Source: Janthinobacterium silvisoli (lineage in GTDB: Bacteria; Pseudomonadota; Gammaproteobacteria; Burkholderiales; Burkholderiaceae_D). From it: DNA of 64,000 nucleotides. Positions within the stretch are counted from its first letter, which is position 1. Every line of letters starts with the position of its first letter. The position numbers were made by a program, and so were the translations under genes. A model generated the notes under the pieces. It worked only from the letters and a program-made list of their open reading frames with translations. It had not been told where the DNA came from and made no database searches. The stretch is taken from the NCBI RefSeq assembly GCF_014200725.1, contig NZ_JACHCL010000002.1:248001-312000 (forward strand). Direction: 5' to 3'. Below, in pieces: positions 16,730-27,213 of the stretch.

Positions 16730-19210
16730 TCAAGCTTGCGGTGCGGCTCCCGGCGCAGACTGCGGGGCCGGGACAGGCACTGGAGCAGGCGCCGCCTGCG
16801 GCGCCGGATTCCCATGCGTCTCCTGCCCATCCGCCCCTTCCGGCGGCATCGCCTGCGGCGCGGCCGGTGGAGCTGGCACACCTTCCTGCTGCAAGTCGCC
16901 CGGCTCTTCCACTGGCTCTTCCTGTGGCGCCTCGACCGGTTCTACATGGCGCAGCGGCGGTGGTGGCTTGCCGCCGGGGAAGATCGCGTCGCGCGACAGC
17001 TTGCCCGATTCCAGCGCTGTCTTGAAGAAGTCGCCCACCAGCAAGACGGCATTGTGGCCGCCCTGGCCCCAATAGTTGCTACGCATGGTGATGCGCGCAT
17101 CGTTGAAGCCCACCCAGGCGCCACCCACCAGTTCCGGATGCATCATGATGAACCAGCCGTCGGCATTGTTTTGCGTGGTGCCGCTCTTGCCCGCCACGTC
17201 GGAGCGGATGCCGAAACGGTTGCGGATGGCCGTGCCCGTGCCGCGGTCGATGACGCCGCGCATCATGTCGGTCAGCATATTGGCCGATTTTTCCGTCATG
17301 GCGCGCTTGGGCTTGTCATCGCCGAAACGGGCGATGGTCTTGCCCGTGCGGTCGGTGATGTGCGTGACGACAAACGGCAGGCGCGCCTCGCCCTGGGCGG
17401 CGATGCTGGCGTAAGCGTTGACCATTTCCAGCAAGGTCACGGGACTGGTGCCCAGCGCCAGGGATGGCACCTGGGCCAGCTTGCTATCGCGCACGCCTAG
17501 GGCGCGCGCCAGTTTGATAATGTCCGGCAAGCCTACATCCTGCATCACTTGCGCAGTGATGGTGTTTTTTGAATACACCAGGCCATCGCGCATGGTCATG
17601 TCGCGCCCGGTGGTGCCGCTCATATCGGTTGGCCGCCATTTGCTGCCATCGGCTGCCTTGATATCCATCACGGCGTCGCGGTACACATGGTCGGGGCTGA
17701 GTCCCTTTTCGAGCGCCGCGCCATACACGATAGGCTTGAAGGTGGAACCGGGCTGGCGTGCCGCCTGGACCACGTGATCGAATTGTTCATGCGCAAAGTC
17801 GCGGCTGCCCACCCAGGCGCGCACGGCGCCGGTAGCAGGGTCCATGGCAACAAAGCCGGCTTGCAGGCGCGTCTTGGATTGATGCAAGGCCGCCATGAAG
17901 CTGCGGTCTTTTTTCAATCGGGCCAGCGCCTCGCCAGCTACGGCGCCATCGGCAACGGCCTTGCGGTATTCGGCGGACTCGCGCACCACCGCATCTTCCA
18001 GCGCCGGATGCGATTTCCAGAAATACTCAAACGCCGGGCTGCCAGCCTGCATGGCCGTGTACATGCCGGTCGAAGTGGACGACGGCATGCCGGCGCGGCT
18101 CCATTCCACATCGGCAATCGCCTGCAAGGCATTGGCCTGGCGCTCGACGGCGTGCTCGGCCGCCTGCTGCAAGCCATAATCGAGCGTGGTGTGCACCACC
18201 AGGCCATCGAGTTCCAGGTTGTAGTCGTTTTCATCGGCCCAATCGATCAGCCACTTGCGCACATAGGCCGTGAAATGGCTGTCCGATTGCGCGCGCTCGC
18301 TCTGGCGCTCGAAATGCAAACGCAGCGGCCGCTTGATCAGTTGCTGGTAGCGGGCCTCGTCAATCACATCGTATTTGCGCATCTGCCCCAGCACCACGTT
18401 GCGGCGCTGCAAGGATCGCTCGGGATTGCCGACCGGATTGTAGTAGTTCGTGCCCTTGAGCATGCCGACCAGGGTAGCGCTTTCCAGGATATCGAGACGG
18501 GCAGCGGGCTTGTCAAAATAAGTGCGGGCCGCCATTTCAATGCCGTAGGTGTTGTACAGGAAAGGCACCGTATTCAGATACGCTTCGAGGATATCCGTCT
18601 TGCTATAGGTCGCTTCGATCTTCAGCGCCGTGATCAATTCCTTGAGCTTGCGGTTCAGATTGCGCGAACGGCCTATTTCCTCGGGAAACATATTGCGCGC
18701 CAACTGCTGGGTGATGGTCGAGCCGCCCTGCGCATCGCCTTTCATGCTGTGCAGCATGGCGCCGGCCGTGCGCTTGAAATCGATGCCGTGGTGTTCGTAA
18801 AAGCGGCGGTCTTCCGTGGCAATCAGGGCGCTGACCACATTGGGCGAGATCTGGCTCAGGGTGACTCTTTCCTGCAAGCCCTGATCAAAACGCGCCAACT
18901 CCTTGCCATCGGCACTGACCATGGTGCTGGGCGCTGCCGCACGCGCCTGGCGCAGATCGTGGATGCTGGGAGTAAGAGGGATCAGCAGCAGCATGTAGGC
19001 GATCAGCAGCGCCAGCAAGGCCAGGCAAGACCACAACCCCAGCAGCAAGACCCGCCGCACGGGCGACAAGGTCAGCAAATGGCCGCGCTTGCGCGCATAC
19101 AGCGCCAGCGTCCATGCGCTGCCGCGTGCGCCCCACTCCACGGCAACTATGCGCGCGCGTTGAGCCCAGCGGAGTGCCGCTGCCTGAAACTGTTCCATGC
19201 TTGAAGCCAT
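16730..19210 (-). CDS. Class A penicillin-binding protein (bifunctional glycosyltransferase/transpeptidase)
   Basis: This 826-residue inner-membrane enzyme polymerises and crosslinks peptidoglycan. It has a cytoplasmic N-terminus, a transmembrane helix at about 52-78, a GT51 domain with catalytic Glu in TEDRRFYEHHG (about 133) and QGGSTITQQLARN, and a transpeptidase domain with STFK (Ser489), SKN (547-549) and KSGT (675). The tail from about 750 is rich in Pro, Ala and Glu and looks disordered. PBP1a-type is likely, but the exact subtype (mrcA, mrcB or pbpC) was not assigned. A class D beta-lactamase gene lies 80 bases upstream on the same strand. Confidence 0.92.
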   Translation of the reverse strand: MASSMEQFQAAALRWAQRARIVAVEWGARGSAWTLALYARKRGHLLTLSPVRRVLLLGLWSCLALLALLIAYMLLLIPLTPSIHDLRQARAAAPSTMVSADGKELARFDQGLQERVTLSQISPNVVSALIATEDRRFYEHHGIDFKRTAGAMLHSMKGDAQGGSTITQQLARNMFPEEIGRSRNLNRKLKELITALKIEATYSKTDILEAYLNTVPFLYNTYGIEMAARTYFDKPAARLDILESATLVGMLKGTNYYNPVGNPERSLQRRNVVLGQMRKYDVIDEARYQQLIKRPLRLHFERQSERAQSDSHFTAYVRKWLIDWADENDYNLELDGLVVHTTLDYGLQQAAEHAVERQANALQAIADVEWSRAGMPSSTSTGMYTAMQAGSPAFEYFWKSHPALEDAVVRESAEYRKAVADGAVAGEALARLKKDRSFMAALHQSKTRLQAGFVAMDPATGAVRAWVGSRDFAHEQFDHVVQAARQPGSTFKPIVYGAALEKGLSPDHVYRDAVMDIKAADGSKWRPTDMSGTTGRDMTMRDGLVYSKNTITAQVMQDVGLPDIIKLARALGVRDSKLAQVPSLALGTSPVTLLEMVNAYASIAAQGEARLPFVVTHITDRTGKTIARFGDDKPKRAMTEKSANMLTDMMRGVIDRGTGTAIRNRFGIRSDVAGKSGTTQNNADGWFIMMHPELVGGAWVGFNDARITMRSNYWGQGGHNAVLLVGDFFKTALESGKLSRDAIFPGGKPPPPLRHVEPVEAPQEEPVEEPGDLQQEGVPAPPAAPQAMPPEGADGQETHGNPAPQAAPAPVPVPAPQSAPGAAPQA

Positions 19211-19290
19211 GCTTGCTACCTTGTCTGATGCGGATTATCCGTTTCGGCAAGTATACAGGGCAGGCAAGCTGGCAGGATGAAAATCGAAGC

Positions 19291-20127
19291 TTACTGCTGC
19301 TGGGCTTTTTCTAGCATGGCCGGCAATTCCTTGAGCATGGCCTCGCGCGTGCGCAGGCCGGCCGACTGCTGGCCCTTTTGCTCGTCCTGCACCAGGCGCG
19401 CAAACACGATGGTGCGCTCACCCTTGGTGGCCCAGCCGACGAACCAGCCATAACCATGCGCTTCATCGAAACTGCCATCCGCCTTGCGCGGGAAAGCGGC
19501 GCCCGTCTTGCCGTGCAATTGCCAGCCTCCCGGCAAGTCGTCCAGGCGCGTGAGCTTGCTGGTCATCTCGATCGCCTGTTTGGATACGGGCAAATGGCCA
19601 ATCACCAGCTTGCGCAAGAAACCCAGTTGCTCCAGCGGCGAAATTTTCAGGGAAGAGCTGATCCAGGAACGCTCCAGGCTATTGTTCTTGCCAGGGTCGC
19701 CCGACACATCGGCATTGCCATAGCTGAAAGCCTTGGCGTATTTCTGGAATTTTTCCTGGCCCAGCGCATGCGCTACCTGCTGCGAGTACCAGACCACGGA
19801 ATACTGCATCCAGCGCGATGGATCGGTATCCTGGCGCCACGGCGCACCACCCCAATCTACATAGCCTTCGCGAAATGGCAGGCTGGGCGTATGTTCATCC
19901 TTGAGGAAACCGGCGTCATAGCCCATCAGGCTGATGGCGATCTTGAAGGTGGATGCGGGCGTGACCCGGTCCACGCAATTGCCTTCTTCCAGCAGTACCG
20001 AACCGGATTGGGCGTCAACCATGGCCGTGCACAGGGTGGCGGCCTGGGTATGCCCGGCAAACAGCATCGCCGCGGCAAGGCCCGCTGCCGTACGTACTAC
20101 AGTGGGGAGTAAGCGTGTATATGTCAT
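19291..20127 (-). CDS. Class D (OXA-type) beta-lactamase
   Basis: This 278-residue periplasmic serine hydrolase should open beta-lactam rings. The signal peptide ends near GHTQA. Active-site motifs are complete: STFK (Ser59-Lys62, the lysine that becomes carboxylated), SVV (110-112), YGN (136-138) and KTG (207-209), with WFVGW near the end. The start is uncertain between 20127 and 20151; the 20127 choice gives a standard signal peptide, and neither has a strong ribosome site. It sits directly upstream of a class A PBP gene on the same strand, with no regulator adjacent, so it is probably an intrinsic chromosomal enzyme rather than a recently acquired cassette. Confidence 0.93.
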   Translation of the reverse strand: MTYTRLLPTVVRTAAGLAAAMLFAGHTQAATLCTAMVDAQSGSVLLEEGNCVDRVTPASTFKIAISLMGYDAGFLKDEHTPSLPFREGYVDWGGAPWRQDTDPSRWMQYSVVWYSQQVAHALGQEKFQKYAKAFSYGNADVSGDPGKNNSLERSWISSSLKISPLEQLGFLRKLVIGHLPVSKQAIEMTSKLTRLDDLPGGWQLHGKTGAAFPRKADGSFDEAHGYGWFVGWATKGERTIVFARLVQDEQKGQQSAGLRTREAMLKELPAMLEKAQQQ

Positions 20128-20238
20128 GGGCAGTTTTGAAAGCGTGTCCATCAAAATGGCAGAATTAAAATTGTAATGGCCTGCGGCCGACAACACCAGC
20201 AATGTTGCACTTTTATGGTGCGGGCAAGCCGCAGGCAT

Positions 20239-20409
20239 TTAGCGGGGCGCCTTGCCCGGCGCCGGCACGCGCTCCCTTTTCAAATGCTCCTCTTCCAGCT
20301 CGTCCATGCCCAACTTTTCCTCATCGATCAAGACATGTTCGCGCCGTTCGCGCTCGAGTTCTTCCTCCAGCGCTTCATCGATGTCCGTCCGCCCGGTTTT
20401 CTCTGCCAT
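20239..20409 (-). CDS. Small highly charged protein (56 aa)
   Basis: This short gene starts at 20409 with MAEKTGRTDIDEALEEELE and ends RVPAPGKAPR. It is preceded by an excellent ribosome site (GGGAGGTGGATC before ATG), the main reason for calling it. The product is almost all charged residues, rich in Glu, Arg and Lys, with a likely coiled-coil or helical centre (LEEELERERREHVL) and no membrane segment. No family was recognised. It lies between folE2 and the beta-lactamase gene on the same strand. Confidence 0.7.
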   Translation of the reverse strand: MAEKTGRTDIDEALEEELERERREHVLIDEEKLGMDELEEEHLKRERVPAPGKAPR

Positions 20410-20471
20410 GATCCACCTCCCATAAACAAGTGGATAAAGTGTAGTCCCTTTATATGACGAACGGGTGACTG

Positions 20472-21398
20472 TCAGGCGATCAGTGCGCCGGCTTGCGCCA
20501 CAGCATCGTGCGGGTGCAGGCTTTCCAGATGCCGTACTTGCACTTGCACGCCCGCATAACGGGGCGCCAGCGCCGCCTGCACGCGCCGCGCCGCGTCTTC
20601 CACATACATCAGGTTCTGACCATTCAGGCGTGCAAAGCCCTGCTCGTCAGCCCGCTTGACGGCAGTTTGCAACGGCGTGGCCAGCGCCGCCTCGACCGCA
20701 TCGATCAAACCGAACAGGCCCAGCGGTCCATCGCCCTGCAAGGCCACCGTCACGGCAGCCACGCTGCGCTGGCTGTGCGGCGTAGCCAGGCTGCCATGCT
20801 CGCGCAGCCAGGCCTGGGCTGCCGCACCATCGATGCTGCCCGTGCCAAACTGCGCCGCAAAACCGTCGGCCAGCAATTGCCGCGCCAATGCCGCCGAGCA
20901 TGGGCAGGTCGATGAATACCCCACTTCCACGTTGACCTCCAGGCTAAAGCCGCGTGGCGACAATTGCGCCTGCAGCCGCACGGGATAGGATTTCCAGCCG
21001 GCCAGCCCCGCCGTCAGCAAGGCTGGCTGGCGCCGCAACAACGGAAAGACCAGCGCCAGCCGTGCCCGCGTGGCGCTGCAATCGGCATGGCTATCGACCA
21101 TGCGCAGCAGCAAATCATGCAGCGCGGCAGCGCCCAGGCTTTGCTTTGCTGCAAACTCATCAAGCAGCAGATACAGCCGCGACATATGGATGCCCTTGAC
21201 TTTCGGGTCGGGCAAATCGACTTGCACATCGGCCCAGGCGTGCACCTGCTGCACCGTGCTTCCCGCCGCGCCCTCCTCAATCAGTTGTAGCGGCAAGGCG
21301 ATGCCCTGCATGCCGACCCAGTCCAGCGGCAATTGATTGCCACCATAGCCGCCGGCGGCGACGTCGGGCAGCGGTGTGTTGAGATGATCGCGTTTCAT
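20472..21398 (-). CDS. folE2: GTP cyclohydrolase I type IB
   Basis: This 308-residue enzyme makes 7,8-dihydroneopterin triphosphate from GTP, the first step of folate (and queuosine precursor) synthesis. It has the FolE2 features KVKGIHMSRLY, the metal-binding STCPCSAAL, TPHSQRS and GQNLMYVEDAARR. FolE2 works with several metals and often backs up or replaces zinc-dependent FolE; in other bacteria it is often Zur-controlled, but no obvious Zur box was seen here. The start at 21398 has a GAGGAAATTAGGT site; the open frame to 21470 was rejected. Confidence 0.95.
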   Translation of the reverse strand: MKRDHLNTPLPDVAAGGYGGNQLPLDWVGMQGIALPLQLIEEGAAGSTVQQVHAWADVQVDLPDPKVKGIHMSRLYLLLDEFAAKQSLGAAALHDLLLRMVDSHADCSATRARLALVFPLLRRQPALLTAGLAGWKSYPVRLQAQLSPRGFSLEVNVEVGYSSTCPCSAALARQLLADGFAAQFGTGSIDGAAAQAWLREHGSLATPHSQRSVAAVTVALQGDGPLGLFGLIDAVEAALATPLQTAVKRADEQGFARLNGQNLMYVEDAARRVQAALAPRYAGVQVQVRHLESLHPHDAVAQAGALIA

Positions 21399-21766
21399 AC
21401 CTAATTTCCTCGATGGCAAGATGGCCCGATATGATGCAGAAGTCCCATCGCAATTGCAAGTCAATTGCATTAATAATGAATTTAGGCGATTGTTTGCAGC
21501 TCCTAAGACTCATATAAGATGTCTTATATATGATTGACATTTCATAATTTAGGCATAGAGTGGTCGGACAGTCTAAAATAGAGATTGGCTGAAGCAGGCG
21601 CCAGCGCCCGCACACCACGCATCCAATGCAAGCAAGATAATGATTGTGTTTGGAATAGCAACACCTGGCTCTGCCAGTTGTGACAATGAATGAAGCAAAA
21701 CGGAAGTAAGGGTAGCAAGTTAACCGCCGGGAACTACCGGGCACCACCGCATACGAGGAAATGAAC
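21399..21766. other. folE2/icd divergent intergenic region
   Basis: This AT-rich region of about 370 bases holds the icd control elements listed separately, and two near-copies of AATTGCA (in the stretch 21450-21475). Nothing in it looks like a gene. Confidence 0.6.
21512..21561 (+). promoter_or_regulatory. Operator-like palindrome and promoter of icd
   Basis: A perfect 8-2-8 inverted repeat ATATAAGA-TG-TCTTATAT (21512-21529) sits immediately upstream of a -35 TTGACA (21534-21539). A plausible -10 TAGAGT (21556-21561, 16-base spacer) follows. The palindrome has the length and symmetry of a GntR- or FadR-type operator, but the cognate regulator is not in the window. Confidence 0.55.
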
Positions 21767-23998
<2,232 letters not shown>

Positions 23999-24008
23999 GG
24001 ATGAGCCC

Positions 24009-24085
24009 AGCCGGCGGCAACGCCGGCTCTGCGGCAATCCCTGCAACAAAAACGCCATGACCCACTGTTCCCAGTGGGCCATGGC
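24009..24085. terminator. Two hairpins after icd
   Basis: The first is AGCCGGCG-GCAA-CGCCGGCT (24009-24028), directly past the icd stop. The second has stems GCCATG and CCCACTG (24054-24067) pairing with CAGTGGG and CATGGC (24072-24085), with one mismatch. Neither has a T-run on the plus strand; the second is followed by TTTTTG on the minus strand. They probably end or stabilise the icd transcript. Confidence 0.55.
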
Positions 24086-24405
24086 GCCCTTCCCTGCCAG
24101 TTTTATCGCGCGGCAACACCATTCCTCACTCGATCAAAACAGCGCTTGTGTTAGCTGACACACAGAGCACGCGTCTTTTTTTACATTCTTCGCCCGCTTC
24201 AAAGGTGCTTTCGCCGCTAGCAAAAGCAGCAATTTTTCATATCGCTAATAATCCAGACATAGATTGACTCAAAGCAATTTGAGTTATCCGAATGATATCT
24301 TAAATGTGGAAGGACGCAGGGCAGCGCCAGCAATGCTGCGGCATCCCATCGCGGCCTTGTACCTGGAAACGTCGATTCATGATCCCCCATCATCAGGAGG
24401 CCATA
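24086..24405. other. icd-to-pilin intergenic region
   Basis: About 320 bases of AT-richer sequence with no supported gene. The longer open frames entering it belong to the downstream pilin-like gene in its own or other frames. A TTTTTTT tract at about 24176-24182 has no associated hairpin that I could see. Confidence 0.5.
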
Positions 24406-24942
24406 ATGTTACCGTTGCGCATAAAACTCTCCCGCTTGTCCGCCATCGCTGCGCTGTCCCTGCTGGGCGCCACCGCCACCATCCCCGTCGGCGCCGCCGT
24501 GTACAGTACCGGCACCGGTACAGGACCATTCGATGTCACCCTGAAAATCATCGCCAATTGCACTATTTCAGCAGCCCCGCTGGACTTTGGCGAAGCCCAG
24601 GGCTTGCTGTCCACACCCCTCAACGTCAACACAACGGTCAGCGTCACCTGCACCAACACCACCCCCTACAACGTGGGCTTGAACGCCGGCACCGGCACCG
24701 GCTCCACCATTGCCACCCGCTACATGAGCGCCGCCACCAGCGGCAATACGGGCACCGTGCAATTCAACCTGTACCAGACCTCGGGCGCCACCAACTGGGG
24801 CAACACCCAGGGCACCGACACCGTCGCCGGCATCGGTAGCGGCTCGGCGCAAGCGATCACCGTCTACGGCAACGTCCCGGCACAAAACACACCAGCGCCA
24901 GACACCTACAAATCGACGATTACGGCAACCGTGTATTTCTAG
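24406..24942 (+). CDS. Spore coat protein U (SCPU) domain, pilin-like exported protein
   Basis: This 178-residue secreted protein has a signal peptide (RLSAIAALSLLGATATIPVGAA) and a single SCPU beta-sandwich. Family features are the cysteine pair in IIANCTISAAPLDFGEAQ and VSVTCTNTTPYNVGLNAG, and the C-terminal donor-strand-like end TYKSTITATVYF. Such proteins are usually subunits of CsuA/B-type chaperone-usher pili, but no chaperone or usher gene is near, so this copy is an orphan within the window. The ATG has a perfect AGGAGG site; the open frame back to 24304 was rejected. Confidence 0.88.
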   Translation: MLPLRIKLSRLSAIAALSLLGATATIPVGAAVYSTGTGTGPFDVTLKIIANCTISAAPLDFGEAQGLLSTPLNVNTTVSVTCTNTTPYNVGLNAGTGTGSTIATRYMSAATSGNTGTVQFNLYQTSGATNWGNTQGTDTVAGIGSGSAQAITVYGNVPAQNTPAPDTYKSTITATVYF

Positions 24943-24964
24943 GCCGCCCGGACAGATCGTGTTC

Positions 24965-25066
24965 TTAGCCAGCCTGCCATGCGGTGGGCTGCAGCTCCTT
25001 GATACGCTGTTCTGTATGGTACACCATGCAGTCGAGATAAATTGCAGCTGCTGCAGCACCGACCCT
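24965..25066 (-). pseudogene. 3'-end remnant of a DUF1311 (LprI-like) gene
   Basis: The minus strand encodes IYLDCMVYHTEQR then IKELQPTAWQAG and a stop. This is nearly identical to the C-terminus of the DUF1311 gene ending at 27957. About 96 bases align with roughly a dozen mismatches, many silent or transitions. Upstream of the match the homology stops abruptly, with a frame disturbance, so only the tail of a gene survives. It may mark one edge of an insertion or a duplication. Confidence 0.8.
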
Positions 25067-25104
25067 GGCTCCGCTTTAGCTCCGGCCCGGTTCAATGATC
25101 AGAT

Positions 25105-26046
25105 CTAGTTTGCAGCGCTGAATCGACGACGGTATTCTGTCGGGGTAAGACCTACAACCCGCCGGAAACGTGATCGGAAGGTCACCGCTGAACCGAACCC
25201 CGAAAGAAATGCTGTCTGATCTATCGATACCTCGCTCTCCTCAAGTAATTCACGCGCTCGATCGATACGCGCATTGAGTAGCCATTGCAACGGGGTGGTA
25301 CCTGTCTGCTCTTGAAATCGCCGAGCAAAGGTACGAGGGCTCATATTGGCGTGTATCGCAAGACTATCGACAGTGTGCGCGGTGTTCAGATGGTCTCGCA
25401 GCCACTCGATCAATGACGTCAAGCTTGTTGGCGAACTGGGGAGTTCCTGGCGAATGAATTGTGCCTGACCGCCGTCCCGGCGCATAGGCGCGACCGTTAG
25501 ACGGGCAGTGTTCGCAGCAACAGACTGGCCGTAATCGCGTCGCACGAGATGCAGGCACATGTCCAGACCTGCCGACGCGCCGGCCGAGGTCACGATACTA
25601 CCTTCATCGACGAACAGAACATTTGGTTCGACTTTTATCTGGGGGTAAAGCCTAGCAAGGTCCTCTGCAACACGCCAATGCGTAGCAGCGCGTCTTCCAT
25701 CGAGCAGACCGCTTGCGGCAAGGGTAAAGACTCCCGTGCAAATAGACGCCAATCTTGTACCGCGATCATAGGCGCTCTGAAGAGCCAAGCTTACAGCCCT
25801 TGGAACCTCTCTGAAAGGGTCTTCACTTCCTGGTATGACAATGGTGTCGGCTTGCACAAGGCGATCAAGTCCGTGTCGCACCTGCATATCGAAGCTGGCC
25901 GTCCGAATTGTCCGCTTGGGTCCGCACACCGCTACATCGTAGGCTTTGCTTCCGTCAATCTGACGGGCCAAGGCAAAAACCTGATAGGCGATACCAAAGT
26001 CCAGCGGTACCACATCATCCAACGCCAGAACCGCGATCCTATGCAT
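25105..26046 (-). CDS. GlxA-type AraC-family regulator with DJ-1/PfpI domain
   Basis: This 313-residue protein combines an N-terminal DJ-1/PfpI-like amidotransferase domain (MHRIAVLALDDVVPLDFG to about 180, with SICTGVFTLAASGLL) and a C-terminal AraC DNA-binding domain (MSPRTFARRFQEQTGTTPLQWLLNARIDRARELLEESE, read in parts). GlxA-type regulators respond to small amines or nitrogen compounds and control the adjacent gene. It is divergent from a DJ-1/PfpI hydratase-like gene, its likely target. The start at 26046 has an AAGGAG site. Codon use is less GC-biased than in neighbouring core genes, suggesting transfer. Confidence 0.9.
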   Translation of the reverse strand: MHRIAVLALDDVVPLDFGIAYQVFALARQIDGSKAYDVAVCGPKRTIRTASFDMQVRHGLDRLVQADTIVIPGSEDPFREVPRAVSLALQSAYDRGTRLASICTGVFTLAASGLLDGRRAATHWRVAEDLARLYPQIKVEPNVLFVDEGSIVTSAGASAGLDMCLHLVRRDYGQSVAANTARLTVAPMRRDGGQAQFIRQELPSSPTSLTSLIEWLRDHLNTAHTVDSLAIHANMSPRTFARRFQEQTGTTPLQWLLNARIDRARELLEESEVSIDQTAFLSGFGSAVTFRSRFRRVVGLTPTEYRRRFSAAN

Positions 26047-26182
26047 GGAAATGGACTCCTTTTCATCAATTTGTAAAACGCAAACGGTGGCAGAAACCAA
26101 TCGCCTTTTGTCATTCCTGCCACTCACGCATATTGTCTGGCAGGGCTATGCTGTAGTCAAGCCCAACAAAAGGAGAAAAACG
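26047..26182. promoter_or_regulatory. Divergent control region between the GlxA-type gene and the hydratase gene
   Basis: These 136 bases lie between two divergent starts, each with a strong AAGGAG ribosome site (near 26055 on minus, 26170 on plus). The region should hold both promoters and the AraC-type operator. No palindrome convincing enough to name was found. Confidence 0.45.
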
Positions 26183-26914
26183 ATGTCGGATAAACCGAGT
26201 AAGAAAATTGAAGACCGCCAACTGCAGATAGGTATGGTGATCTTTCCAGGCTTTACGCTGCAAGACTTGGCAGGGCCACAGACTGCATTTGGCCTTCATG
26301 CCAAAACACACATCATCTGGAAAACCATGGACCCTGTTCCGACGGATATGGGGGTCACCCTGAACCCGACGATTACAATGCATGACGTTCCGGACAATTT
26401 GGACGTGCTGTTTGTCGCTGGTGGCGCGGGAACCCCGGAGATCATGAAAGACCAAGAATTTCTGGACTTTATTGCTCGGGCCGGAAAGACTGCCACCTAT
26501 ATCACCTCCGCATGCACAGGCTCTGTGCTTCTCGCAATGGCGGGGCTGCTGGAGGGCTACCGCGCCGCTACCTACTGGCCGTTCTACGAACCACTCATAG
26601 CCTTGGGTATCGAGCCGAGCTATGAACGGGTCTGCGTCGACAGGAACCGCATCACCGGCGGCGGTGTAACGGCTGGAATTGATTTTGCGCTGCAGGTCAT
26701 CGCAGAGATCAAAGGGCGCGACGCGGCAGAGTTTACACAACTCGTTCTGGAATACGACCCGCAACCGACAATGAACTCGGGACATCCGCGTAGCGCGCGG
26801 CCGGAAATCGTCGAACAAATAAAGGGCTTGTGGGGGCGAACCGAGGAAGCGGTACGAGTGGCGAAGGCGCACATGGAGCGCAGAGCACGGTCGCAAATAC
26901 CGGCTTCCGTCTAA
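26183..26914 (+). CDS. DJ-1/PfpI family protein, isonitrile hydratase-like
   Basis: This 243-residue cytoplasmic protein starts MSDKPSKKIEDRQLQIGMVIFPGFTLQDLAGPQ. The nucleophilic-elbow cysteine is in TSACTGSVLLAMAGLLEGYRA, followed by ATYWPFYEPL. This pattern, with TGGGVTAGIDFALQVI, matches the isonitrile (cyclohexyl-isocyanide) hydratase branch, which converts isonitriles to N-formamides; other activities in the superfamily are possible. The start at 26183 has AAAAGGAG. It is divergent from the GlxA-type regulator. Both genes lie in the compositionally different stretch between two DUF1311 gene ends. Confidence 0.85.
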   Translation: MSDKPSKKIEDRQLQIGMVIFPGFTLQDLAGPQTAFGLHAKTHIIWKTMDPVPTDMGVTLNPTITMHDVPDNLDVLFVAGGAGTPEIMKDQEFLDFIARAGKTATYITSACTGSVLLAMAGLLEGYRAATYWPFYEPLIALGIEPSYERVCVDRNRITGGGVTAGIDFALQVIAEIKGRDAAEFTQLVLEYDPQPTMNSGHPRSARPEIVEQIKGLWGRTEEAVRVAKAHMERRARSQIPASV

Positions 26915-27213
26915 GCGTCGATATTTACGGCCGCCAGGAGGTGTACCTCGGTGAACGGAGATAACCGAGGCGCCTGCGGGCAACGCAGCTAGTCCCAGTG
27001 CTGCGAGATCTATCGCTTGCCGTGCTTGAAACGTGTTCAGTCTGAGCGCCTTGCCGCCACTGGTCGCCGTTTCAGCGTCGGTCGATTTCACCATCATGGC
27101 AGCATCGATGTCACCCGTATTCATCAATGTATTTTCTCGGCGGAGTCAACGGCAAGTGCGGATCTGCGTTAACCCGTGCAAGCACGTCATTCCGTGCGCA
27201 CTGGAGACTCTAA
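26915..27213. other. Intergenic stretch, no gene recognised
   Basis: About 300 bases with no supported gene. A minus-strand open frame from 27127 (MNTGDIDAAMMVKSTDAE) runs through it, but it continues antisense through the hydratase gene and resembles nothing familiar, so it may be a decayed remnant or chance. The AGGAGGTG at 26937 has no useful ATG after it. Confidence 0.4.

Noticed and set aside
17687..19204. 505-aa plus-strand ORF
   Set aside because: Antisense to the penicillin-binding protein gene; a shadow.
21399..21480. Zur box for folE2
   Set aside because: FolE2 genes are often Zur-controlled, but no palindrome resembling a Zur site was found; only short AATTGCA repeats are present.
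26111..27127. 338-aa minus-strand ORF
   Set aside because: Mostly antisense to the hydratase gene. The part before it (26915-27127) resembles nothing familiar and has no ribosome site.
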